A stretch of DNA of 64,000 nt from Phytophthora sp. 'mugwort' (Eukaryota; Oomycota; Peronosporomycetes; Peronosporales; Peronosporaceae): NCBI GenBank assembly GCA_033558025.1, contig JAUCEF010000008.1, forward strand, positions 3,038,001 through 3,102,000, in the 5' to 3' direction. The notes under the pieces were generated by a model. The model was not told where the DNA came from. It saw only the letters and a list, made by a program, of their open reading frames with translations, and did not search any database. Positions 22,301 through 30,589 of this stretch are shown piece by piece. The translations under genes were made by a program, and so were the position numbers. How positions within the stretch are numbered: position 1 is the stretch's first letter; each line of letters starts with the position of its first letter.

Positions 22301-23146
22301 AAACTAAGCCTGCTCGTAAGTTGATCGGTAGTTATTTCGGGGAGAAGGTTCTAGTCTACGCACCGCTACTCAAGTGGTATCTAGACCATGGAATGGAGGT
22401 CACAAAGACCTACAGCTTCATTAAAGCTAGCGCTCACGAGGCTTTTGCGCCATTTATGGATGCTGTGTCAAGCGCTCGTCGTGTCGGTGACAAGGATAAG
22501 GATAAGAGTAAGGCTATGATTGCTGAGATGATGAACTGGTTGGCAACTCCGCTATTGGACGATCAGGCATAGATATGAGTAAGCATAAACAAGTTAAGTA
22601 CGAGTCCAAGGAGGATAAGATCAAAACGCGTATTGAGCACTTTACGTTTAATGGTTTGGAGGAGCTGAATGATTCTTGTGAGATTACAATGAAGAAGTGT
22701 CGTCTCAATAACAAAAACCCAATTCATTTGTCTATTACCATCTATCAGCTTGCTAAACTACGCATGCTCGAGTTCTACTACGATTGTATTGACTTGTACT
22801 TCGATCGAAGCGATTTTCAATACCAAGATATGGACATGGACTCTGCCTACATCGCTTTTAGCTGCAACAAACCATTTTAAGAGTGCATCAAACCTGAGCT
22901 ACGTGAGCATTATGGACAGCACAAGTACGACTGGTTCCTTGGCGACTATAACAAGGAAGTAGCCAGGTTTGACCGTCGAACCCCTCAGACGATGCCATGA
23001 TCTCACTATCGAGTAAGAACTATATTTACTATCTTCCAGACGAGTTATATAAGGTTAAGGTATCTGCCAAAGATGTACAGCAAAGTCGGGTTCGCAATGA
23101 GGATGTACTTAATCCATTGGGGTTTGTGTCAGTATTGACTGAGATC
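19330..23146 (+). pseudogene. Family B (protein-primed type) DNA polymerase of a virus/plasmid-like element
   Basis: Collinear pieces of one large polymerase in several frames. N-terminal region 19330-20260. Exonuclease motif I is VYDFEV (about 20538-20555), and FNSGRYDINLIKSDLF (20977-21024) corresponds to exo II. LIWYNNLDVVPFIKAIEAQ (about 21398-21450) follows. A treble-clef/HNH-like insert at about 21688-21830 has CGLC, DRINNKLGHIDGN and CVQC(N). Palm motif A is YDANAVYLWA (about 22030-22060, different frame). LIGSYFGEKVLVYAPLLKWY lies at 22322-22381. Motif B/C follow, with NPIHLSITIYQLAKLRMLEF and motif C MDMDSAY (22834-22854), both Asp kept although the usual Thr is Met. Stops near 19807, 20115 and 22089 and several frameshifts inactivate it. 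The low GC contrasts with flanking host genes. Confidence 0.75.
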
Positions 23147-23371
23147 AAAGGCAACTACAAAACAAAGAGTGTCGACTTGAAGTACAACAAGTTCCGCGAC
23201 TTCCACGAACGTGGTGTATTTGAAGTGCGCTATTGTCCGTCAACGGACATGTTGGCTGACATATTTACGAAGCCTTTGGGTCCTACGCTGTTCAAGAAGT
23301 TCCGAGAGTTGTTAAAGCTGATGCCGCTGCCGATGGTCATCGAAGATGGCAACACTGACGGCCGCGACTAG
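23147..23371 (+). pseudogene. Ty1/copia RNase H C-terminus fused in frame to PolB
   Basis: The frame 22997-23371 starts as polymerase (SLSSKNYIYYLPDELYKVKV) and, without a stop, becomes the end of a copia polyprotein: KTKSVDLKYNKFRDFHERGV, VRYCPSTDMLADIFTKPLGP, then FKKFRELLKL. The second half matches the RTKHIDxRYHxxRD / EYCPTxxMLADIxTKxL ending of Ty1/copia RNase H. The change falls at about 23133-23165. The join is a chimera of two unrelated elements, in frame by chance or by selection. Confidence 0.75.
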
Positions 23372-23417
23372 CTTGCGGGCTAATACGACACTAAGCATAA
23401 CAGACTCGAAGTGGGAT

Positions 23418-23693
23418 TGTGGAGATAGCGTATCGAACTCCGTTAGCTCAGTACGTTGACGTTGAAGTTGACGTGTCCTATACGGTAGACGATCTACTAC
23501 ACGACCATTAGGTGTATATTGCACACCCATGAGGTTTTCTCCCCCTCAATCCTAATTCTTCTCAGTGGGAAACAAGCGTTATTCGGTCTTCTCTTACGCT
23601 CTAGGCTTATGTGCATTTACTCACTCTCATCTGCTTATACAAGAACACGAAGCACACGACAACTAGGTCTTCCTAACTACTGACAATTTGACA
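23418..23693 (+). repeat. Probable copia 3' LTR
   Basis: Begins TGTGGAGATAGCG just after a purine tract (gaagtggga, 23408-23416) and 47 bases after the copia stop, and ends TTTGACA, giving TG...CA ends over 276 bp. There is no second copy in the window to confirm the borders. Confidence 0.35.
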
Positions 23694-24356
23694 GGTTAAT
23701 ACCTCATCCCTTTGATAGTGCCCCAGATAATACACGGGGCACTAACATAGTGCCGCACGGGGCAGTATCGCAGGTTTTACAGTACATATGAATGTCATGC
23801 CACTGGTCTCGACAAAAAATCGGCACCGGGTTTGCTTTTGTCAAGGGTATGCATTTATTAGGAATTGCCTACGGATTGTCTAAAGAGTAGTTTGTGTTGC
23901 TATGCTGCCACTATCAAAAGCCGTATGTGTGTGTCGGCCGGATTTTTCCGTCGTTGTGTGTACAAAGGTACTGGATTGTGGAAAATGCTCCTTTAATTAA
24001 ATACCGGTAATCGAGTTTGTGCAACATCGGCATTAAATGCTTGGGCGGGTCCAGCTTTTCCTAGATTGGTCATTAAGACACGATTTTAAGCCTATCAACA
24101 GAGCTGAATTCCAAACCTTAACGAAAAATTTGGAAAGAAAATAAGCTGACCAGTCCCAAATACGGTATCCATAAGGCTTACATGTATTTTCTTTCGTGAG
24201 ATATCGCAATCAGGTCTCACTCATCAACTCTTCCACTTCACGGATTCGATGTACACGAGCATCTGCTGATTCACATTCGAAGGATCACCGGGTTTCACTT
24301 CCGATCTTGTCTGACGAGTCGTCAGGCCTCGCATAAGTCTTCTCTCAAGTGACGTC
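23694..24356. other. Intergenic before nitronate monooxygenase
   Basis: No gene. It contains a near-duplicated word (gataatacacggggcac / gccgcacggggcag) at about 23725-23770. The promoter of the next gene should lie in the last 150 bases; a CTCACTCATC word at about 24216 is a weak initiator candidate. Confidence 0.3.
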
Positions 24357-25529
24357 ATGGCGTGGCGGGACCTCCGAATCATCCAGCGGCTCGGGTTGCG
24401 TGTCCCGTTGTTCCAAGCCCCTATGGCCGGCGCGCAAGCCAGCGACCTTGCAATTGCTGTAGCCCGCGGAGGAGGGTTGGGCGCCATCCCGTGCGCTCTA
24501 CTGTCCCCTGATGATGTGCGCGAACATGTGCAGCGCTTCCGAGCTGCTACGAAAGACTTGTCGGCACCAATCAACCTCAACTTCTTCTGCCACACGTTGC
24601 CTGCTGCCAACTCGGAAGCTGATAAGCAGTGGCAGGCCATTCTTGAACCATACTACAGAGAATACGGCGTGGATTTAACTCAGCTAACGGCCAAGGGGGC
24701 CTTGCGAAAGCCTTTCGACGATGTGAGTCTGGAACTGGTGCGAGAGCTTAAACCTGAGGTTGTGAGCTTCCACTTCGGATTACCGTCTCTACCCATGCTG
24801 GAAGGTGTCAAGGATACCGGTGCCTTCGTCATTTCGTCGGCTACTACCGTACGTGAAGCATTGTGGCTCGAAGAGCGAGGCTGCGACGCTGTTATTGCTC
24901 AAGGACTCGAAGCTGGTGGACACAGAGGGGTCTTCTTGCCGAGGCTGAGTGATGAACTACCTTCTGGCAATGGGAAGTACCGCAACAGCTCCATGGACTT
25001 CCCTCGACAGACTGGAAGCATGGCATTAGTCCCGCAGATTGTGGACGCAGTGAAGATTCCGGTGATTGCAACCGGTGGAATCGGCGACGCACGAGGCATC
25101 TTCGCGGCTAGCGCACTAGGGGCTGCGGCAGTGCAAATGGGCACTGTATTCCTTCTCGCAGACGAAACGAAGACGTCGGCTTTGCACCGGAAGATGTTGA
25201 AGCGAGCTGCCGCTGCTACCGGCGAGAAAGCTGTAGAGACAGTTATCACGAACATTTTCTCTGGTCGACCTGCTCGAGGATTCGTCACTCGTGTGACGCA
25301 GGAGCTTGGTCCAATGTGTGCTGCAGCACCAGAATTCCCTACAGCGGGGGCACCGCTTGGCGCGCTTAAAAAGGCCGCTGAGGCTGATGGTGATACGGCG
25401 TTTTCGTCTTTATGGTCGGGGCAATCTCCTGGATTTGCGCAGGAGAAATCTGCAGAGGTTATTGTGCGCTCGCTTATTCAAGAGTTTGACGTGCTGACAG
25501 CTGCCACGAAAAGTCATAGCTCGTTGTAG
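24357..25529 (+). CDS. Nitronate monooxygenase (class I, FMN-dependent)
   Basis: A single-exon 390-residue protein, the normal length for the family. It oxidises alkyl nitronates such as propionate 3-nitronate with FMN and O2, a detoxification role. The TIM-barrel motifs are in order: QAPMAG (residues 20-25), SAPINLNFFCH (about 69-79), GLEAGGHRG (183-191, whose His is the proposed catalytic base), ATGGIGDARG (238-247, phosphate binding) and ALGAAAVQMGTVFLLADET (about 253-271). The ATG at 24357 is the only one upstream of QAPMAG. No signal peptide is seen, so cytosolic. Neighbours are unrelated and the next gene faces it from the other strand, 178 bases away. Confidence 0.9.
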   Translation: MAWRDLRIIQRLGLRVPLFQAPMAGAQASDLAIAVARGGGLGAIPCALLSPDDVREHVQRFRAATKDLSAPINLNFFCHTLPAANSEADKQWQAILEPYYREYGVDLTQLTAKGALRKPFDDVSLELVRELKPEVVSFHFGLPSLPMLEGVKDTGAFVISSATTVREALWLEERGCDAVIAQGLEAGGHRGVFLPRLSDELPSGNGKYRNSSMDFPRQTGSMALVPQIVDAVKIPVIATGGIGDARGIFAASALGAAAVQMGTVFLLADETKTSALHRKMLKRAAAATGEKAVETVITNIFSGRPARGFVTRVTQELGPMCAAAPEFPTAGAPLGALKKAAEADGDTAFSSLWSGQSPGFAQEKSAEVIVRSLIQEFDVLTAATKSHSSL

Positions 25530-25707
25530 CCGATGTTGCAATTGTCTGAGCAATACTAAATACTAGCGCAAAATTATTGACATTTTCGTCAGCTCCATAG
25601 TTTATTTATACATATCACGCTGTAAAGCGAGACACCTCGTGAATACATATAGTGTACAGTAGTACCGGTACTTCGTACTGTAGTAGTTTCAGGATACTAG
25701 CGGTAAC

Positions 25708-28131
25708 TCAGTATTTTTGGAACCAGGAATTCTTGCCGGGCCGAGAACGTGGTGAGTCAACGGTGTTACTGCGAATTGTGCAATCCATCAGAGCTGCGCC
25801 AACGACAACACGCGAATTCACCGAAGCGTAACCATGCGATTGAGCATTTGAAGCCAGGCCCGATGCGGGCCGCTTTAGGTAGGTTATTCCATGATGTAAA
25901 GGATGATGTGAGCGTTGTGGGGCTTTAACATTTTCGAATCCTTTTCTCCTCCTCAATTTGAACGTTCCTTCAGATTGCTCCTGGCTCATCATGACTTTGT
26001 GAAACATGACAGGATTTTCCGCAATTAATTTATCTCGATCCTCATCCAATCGACGCCATAACTCAACTTTTGTCTCCGGCGACACGAACAAATCATTTTG
26101 TTCCTGCAATGATGCCTGCTTTCGTTTGAACTGAACCACTCGCCACGCGAAGTCCCGGTCGTTTTGGTATCTCTTTAGCTCGGAGGACGTCACTGTGGAT
26201 GACGCGTAAACCGATTCATAACGCTCTAAGTCCTGTGTCATTAATCGTGCTCGCTCCGCATCGATACCTCTTCGACGATTTTCATAAAACCACTTCTCAG
26301 ACCCATCAAGCAGTCCAGCTGCCATTTTCTCATCGACATCAGCTTCCTGGAGTTTCAACTTGAACACTCTTCGCTCAAAAGCATCACGGTATGCATTACG
26401 AGATATCTTGGAGACACGAGTGTCGATCGGAACAGCTCGAGATTCCACACGAGGTCTGACGCGTGGATCTCTGGGGCTTCGCTTCCGAGCCGTGGCAGCA
26501 TTGGCGTTTGTATTCGACGAAACCTCGTCATCGGATACTGGTCGACGTGATCGTAGCGATTCTGATACGAAAAGTCGAGGCTTGCTTGCACTGCGGTTGG
26601 AGTTGAGCTGAACAGCGATACCTCTGCTTCTTACGCCGCTGGTAACCTTAATCTTATGGTCGCCCCGCAAAAATGAGACTCGCTTTTCATGGTCGCGTAT
26701 GATTGCTGGGGAACAATCAGGTCTGCTTTCATGCTGGATCGTATCTCGATTATTTTGCTGGGATCTGCGGCTGGGACTTATAGATTCGCGGTTGCTCGGG
26801 TGGTGCGGATCTAGATAAGTTTTGTCATTGGTCTGTTGATCAAATCTCCTCCCATTTTTATTTTGATGGCGATAACAGCGATCACAGCCACAGTCATGTC
26901 CCAAACTTCGACTTCGACTTCGGCTTCGTTTTTGAGTTCTGAACCGCTCACGCGTAGACTCGTACGATCTGAAAGACCTATCAGGGCTACGCGATCGTTT
27001 GTAGCTACGATAAGATCGCCACGCTGAATCGTAGTGGTGTTGCGAGCTCGATACACTCTCGCCAGCTCGATATGATCGAGATCGCGGGCTAGCAGCAGTT
27101 GAAGATCGATGTGGGGATCTTGATCGCGATCTCTTCCAGCTGCCATCAAGGCGAGGGGATCTGCTTCGGCTTGTTCGTGAATAGTGACTAGTAGGTGATT
27201 TACTTCGTTTTCGGTGCTCAGCATACTCTTGTCTGCGACTGGATGGCGATTTGCTATGATTTGTTCGCCAAGATGACGGCGATCTGCTCGAATGCCTTTC
27301 ATGATTTGGTGAGGGCTTCGTATGTTCTGCTAAACGCTTTAAAGGCAATCTTGCTGATGCCTTGCTGTGCTCTGTCCAACGACTTGAAGACATTCTTTCG
27401 GACTCCGTTTTTCGAGTCGGTGTGGACTTGCTGTGTTCTGTCCATTGTGTTGGCGTATGTGATGACTTGCTATGACTCGGGCTCGCCTTCTGACTGGCTG
27501 AGGTCTGACTTCCCGTCGATTTGCATTGCGACCGAGCGACTGAAAGTCCCTTCTCCAATCGACTTGAACTTCCCACCGCCTTCTCCAGCGAGAGCTCGAG
27601 CCCAAAAACCACGGACTTCGCCACTGAGGTCGGTGGGGTTGGCTCCTTGACACTCTTGAGCGAGACCATCTTGTGCTTGACCTTCTCCGCAGTCTTCTTC
27701 GTCTTCGGCTCCTGTTTCTCCTCCTTGATCTCAACTGGTGCATTGCTGTTCATTGTATCATCCGTCAACGGTTCGTCTCCTTGAGCTTCCGTCAATTGTC
27801 GCGCCATGGCAAGAGCCTGCTCCACGGCATTGTCGTATTCTGCTGTAGACACCGCTCCATGGCTCCACTCGCTTCCCTGCGGCAGCGCAATCTCTGCTAC
27901 GTCGTGTTGCAATTGTCCATAGTCACCGTACTCCTGTTTGATCACGGTACTGTCCTCATCTAATTGAGTTATTGGCTGGTTAAGCGCATCTTGCGTCGTT
28001 ATAGTGCCGGGCTCGTGCGTCCATGCGTACGCTGCCTCTTCCTCGGCCTCCTCCCTCGGGTCGAAGTAGTATTCGCTCTCAGTGGAGCTGCCGTCGTCAT
28101 ACGGGACCGCTACAGGCGACGCCGCCGCCAT
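25708..28131 (-). CDS. SR-rich (RS-domain) nuclear protein, unknown
   Basis: A single-exon frame. I choose the ATG at 28131 (MAAASPVAVPYDDG), giving 807 residues; an ATG at 28218 would add 29 residues of poor composition. Layout: acidic N-terminus with runs of Glu, a Lys-rich segment with EIKEEKQEPKTKK, then a long Ser/Arg region (about residues 210-450) with many RSRSP, SKSP and SRS dipeptides as in splicing factors. A helical, charged C-terminal third follows, from about residue 570 (AYRDAFERRVFKLKLQ, RYQNDRDFAWRVVQFKRK). RS domains mediate contacts in the spliceosome and are phosphorylated by SR kinases; no RRM is visible, so it would be an SR-related protein. Repeats of WTEHSKS/SKS occur around residues 235-330. 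Confidence 0.7.
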   Translation of the reverse strand: MAAASPVAVPYDDGSSTESEYYFDPREEAEEEAAYAWTHEPGTITTQDALNQPITQLDEDSTVIKQEYGDYGQLQHDVAEIALPQGSEWSHGAVSTAEYDNAVEQALAMARQLTEAQGDEPLTDDTMNSNAPVEIKEEKQEPKTKKTAEKVKHKMVSLKSVKEPTPPTSVAKSVVFGLELSLEKAVGSSSRLEKGLSVARSQCKSTGSQTSASQKASPSHSKSSHTPTQWTEHSKSTPTRKTESERMSSSRWTEHSKASARLPLKRLAEHTKPSPNHERHSSRSPSSWRTNHSKSPSSRRQEYAEHRKRSKSPTSHYSRTSRSRSPRLDGSWKRSRSRSPHRSSTAASPRSRSYRAGESVSSSQHHYDSAWRSYRSYKRSRSPDRSFRSYESTRERFRTQKRSRSRSRSLGHDCGCDRCYRHQNKNGRRFDQQTNDKTYLDPHHPSNRESISPSRRSQQNNRDTIQHESRPDCSPAIIRDHEKRVSFLRGDHKIKVTSGVRSRGIAVQLNSNRSASKPRLFVSESLRSRRPVSDDEVSSNTNANAATARKRSPRDPRVRPRVESRAVPIDTRVSKISRNAYRDAFERRVFKLKLQEADVDEKMAAGLLDGSEKWFYENRRRGIDAERARLMTQDLERYESVYASSTVTSSELKRYQNDRDFAWRVVQFKRKQASLQEQNDLFVSPETKVELWRRLDEDRDKLIAENPVMFHKVMMSQEQSEGTFKLRRRKGFENVKAPQRSHHPLHHGITYLKRPASGLASNAQSHGYASVNSRVVVGAALMDCTIRSNTVDSPRSRPGKNSWFQKY

Positions 28132-28534
28132 TGATCTCTCCAGTCGGCTTCGAAGTGCTAAAGGGCGATCGTTTTTCACTGTAGCACTGATGGTGCACGC
28201 ACCTGTCATACAAAACACAAGTCAAAATGGATGACTTAGGAGTCAGGAACTACAGTATGCTTTTGGAAGCATACTCTAGCTTTGGCCATGTAGGAAGCAG
28301 CTTCCTCAAGCGAGAGCTAGGCTTGAAAAGTGTCCATGCACATCGGGTATTGTATTGTAGATCTGCTACAGTATTAGAGTTGAAGCGCGCTAGCAGATCT
28401 CAAGATGGACGCTGAAAAAAAACACGTAAGGAGATCATTTACTATATACGGACGAGCTGCAAGTCGCCCCAGCACGTGAATAAAACCGAGAATCTATTGT
28501 TTTGGCCACTTGTCATTCAAATACACGTGCAGTC

Positions 28535-29305
28535 TCACGCTTCCTTCTCCTTCTGTGCTGCGTTCGTCGTGAGCACCGCCGGTTTCTCCTCGAACGGCGT
28601 GGCATCTACAATACCCCACTCCAGTTCCTCCGGATTTGAAACATTCGCTTCAAAAGTCCACGCAAACCGCGTGTTGATCGCACGTCTTTCTTCGATGCCC
28701 TCTCCGTCCGCCGGTCTGACCAACAAATGCTCAGTGACGTCGTACTGCATTCGCAGCGTAAGCCACTCGCTCTTGACGTCCTCCTCCACCCTCTCCCTTG
28801 TGTACTCCACAGCCTCCAGCGCTGCAGTGTTCACATTGAGTTGCTCCAGCACTGTGCATCCCTCCTCCTTTCTGGCTCCTTCTACAGGGGCTGAAGGCTT
28901 GTGCAGCAGCGTCTTGAGACTCTTGGGCGTGGCTAACTGTTCCAGGAACGCCTTGGTCTCCTCCGCGTCCTGCATGTAGAGCCTCTGCAGGACTGTGTGG
29001 GCCGCTCGCTCCGCGCCTTGAACAAACTCGCGCAGATCCACCTGCATCTCCATCGGGAACTGAGAGAGCACGAACATGGCGCTGCGCATCTCGTCGGACG
29101 AACCCGACACGAAGATGCGCGGCTTCCCGCGGCTGTAGCGCATGAACTCGGGCATCCCGTTGAGCACACGCCTGGCAATGCCCACTCCGCGCATTGAAAT
29201 GTACTCGGAGTTAATGCCAAACCAGTCGCGCGACTCGCTTGAGAAGCTGCGACCGCCGGAAGGTCGAGCGCATCGACGCAAGAGGCGCACGGGAACACAT
29301 AGCAT
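28535..29305 (-). CDS. Putative mitochondrial Tim44/Mba1-like protein
   Basis: A 256-residue single-exon protein. The N-terminus (MLCVPVRLLRRCARPSGGRS) is rich in Arg and Ser, lacks acids and looks like a mitochondrial targeting peptide. The middle (VSGSSDEMRSAMFVLSQFPM onward) is helical. The end has alternating strands, RFAWTFEANVSN and ELEWGIVDATPF, which resemble the last strands of the Tim44/Mba1/mL45 fold, a fold used in import motors and inner-membrane ribosome receptors. That assignment is structural guesswork. The ATG at 29305 directly follows an initiator-like word, so the 5'UTR would be very short. Divergent partner of the NPC1-N gene, 110 bases away. Confidence 0.55.
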   Translation of the reverse strand: MLCVPVRLLRRCARPSGGRSFSSESRDWFGINSEYISMRGVGIARRVLNGMPEFMRYSRGKPRIFVSGSSDEMRSAMFVLSQFPMEMQVDLREFVQGAERAAHTVLQRLYMQDAEETKAFLEQLATPKSLKTLLHKPSAPVEGARKEEGCTVLEQLNVNTAALEAVEYTRERVEEDVKSEWLTLRMQYDVTEHLLVRPADGEGIEERRAINTRFAWTFEANVSNPEELEWGIVDATPFEEKPAVLTTNAAQKEKEA

Positions 29306-29415
29306 TGTTGACGAATGAGCGGTGGAGCTGTCAATTGATGGGACGTACGTGGATTGGATAAAATTATAGCAAATACCGGACTTGAAGCGAGCGTGTTAAT
29401 CAGATACACTAAGGC
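29306..29415. promoter_or_regulatory. Short bidirectional promoter region
   Basis: Only 110 bases separate the divergent ATGs at 29305 (minus) and 29416 (plus). On the minus strand GCTCATTCGTCAACA (29320-29306) fits the oomycete initiator and abuts the start codon. No clear initiator is seen for the plus gene. Confidence 0.45.
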
Positions 29416-30477
29416 ATGATGGCGGCGCTGCTGTCCCTTCTCCTCGTCTTGCTAGCGATGGCTTCCGCGCCAACCGAGGCCAAGTGCGTGATGACACAAA
29501 CTTGTGTGAACCCGGACAACGAGCCGGACTACGACGCGTGCATCCCCGAGGCCCACAAAGAGCCTGTGGACCCGCAGCCTATGACCGGGGACGGCTGGCC
29601 GAGCGTAATCGGTGGTGGTAGTTGTACTAACGCCACTGACTGCAGCGACAAGGGCCAATGTGTCGACGGAACCTGTGTGTGTCGCCAAGATGGCATGGCC
29701 GCGGGTCCGCACTGTGACCAGTTCGCCATCCAATGTCCGACCTACAAGGACGGCGCGTGCTGCTCATGGCAGCAGAATCAAGCTATGGCCGAGAACTTCA
29801 AGCTGGTGGCCAGTGTCTTCGCCAAGAACACTGCTGGAGGCTGTGACGCTTGTGCTGCCAACCTCATGAACTTGTGGTGCGGTCTTGTGTGCTCCCCTGA
29901 GCAGAATCAGTTCATGGAGATGGCTCATAAGTGGCCAAGCATCAACTACCGACCGGATCCCATGACAGGCAAGGAGAAAGTCAAAGTGCTGGAACTGAAT
30001 GTGGCACTAGCCAAGGACTTGACGTGCGGGATTTTTGACTCTTGCAAGAACACGGCCATGGCGTCGATGGCAGCAGCGATGAAGTCGTCGCTTGGGTTTC
30101 TCAACTACCAGATGCAGGTCGGTGCAGTGGGTCATGGCGAGTATATCACGTTGCACTTTAATGCCACCAAGGACGAGTCGTTCGACCATGACGTGCTCAA
30201 GTGTTCGAACTATTCGGAGGTTGTTGGGCTGCGTGAGACGCTCCCAGCACAAGCACAGCTGCTGGAATCGATCGCGTCCAAGTCGACGGAGGATAAGCAG
30301 TGTCCCTGTGGTGCGTGTCGTGCGACGTGTGATATCCACAGCAGCGGGGGTAGTCACATCCACGTCGTCGATGACCCGATTTCCATGTTCTCTGGCTTCA
30401 GTACGAAGCTTGTGGCTGCTGTATATGGCTTGCTCCTGATTCTAGCGTTTTCCTGGAGCAGGTGGAAGAACCAGTGA
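29416..30477 (+). CDS. Secreted, membrane-anchored NPC1 N-terminal domain protein
   Basis: A 353-residue single-exon protein. A signal peptide (LLSLLLVLLAMASAPTEA) is followed by a Cys-rich head with an EGF-like segment, CTNATDCSDKGQCVDGTCVC (residues about 70-89). The NPC1_N core follows: ACCSWQQNQAMAENFKLV (about 113-130), CDACAANLMNLWCGLVCSPE (about 144-163), then CPCGACRATC near 297. NPC1_N binds the sterol side chain-first in NPC1 itself. Here the twelve further membrane segments and sterol-sensing domain are absent. The chain ends in one hydrophobic segment (LVAAVYGLLLILAFSW) and a short basic tail, so it would be a type I protein of the surface or endosome. N-glycosylation sites NATD, NATK and NYSE are present. 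The function as sterol carrier is inferred from the fold. Confidence 0.8.
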   Translation: MMAALLSLLLVLLAMASAPTEAKCVMTQTCVNPDNEPDYDACIPEAHKEPVDPQPMTGDGWPSVIGGGSCTNATDCSDKGQCVDGTCVCRQDGMAAGPHCDQFAIQCPTYKDGACCSWQQNQAMAENFKLVASVFAKNTAGGCDACAANLMNLWCGLVCSPEQNQFMEMAHKWPSINYRPDPMTGKEKVKVLELNVALAKDLTCGIFDSCKNTAMASMAAAMKSSLGFLNYQMQVGAVGHGEYITLHFNATKDESFDHDVLKCSNYSEVVGLRETLPAQAQLLESIASKSTEDKQCPCGACRATCDIHSSGGSHIHVVDDPISMFSGFSTKLVAAVYGLLLILAFSWSRWKNQ

Positions 30478-30589
30478 CAATATGCTCAGCATTCGCTTAG
30501 CAATTCGTGTTAATACTGACGAGGGAGGGTGAGTGCATTATGATCACTACTACATTGAAACTTCGCTTGGTTGCCGGATTAATATGAAT

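Noticed and set aside
11489..23371. Copia gag at 11.5 kb and copia C-terminus at 23.2 kb as two ends of one element opened by insertions
   Set aside because: The 11-kb interval holds a Helitron, a CRN gene and a polymerase with no remaining protease, integrase or RT pieces, and the C-terminus is fused to PolB. One split element is possible but not supported.
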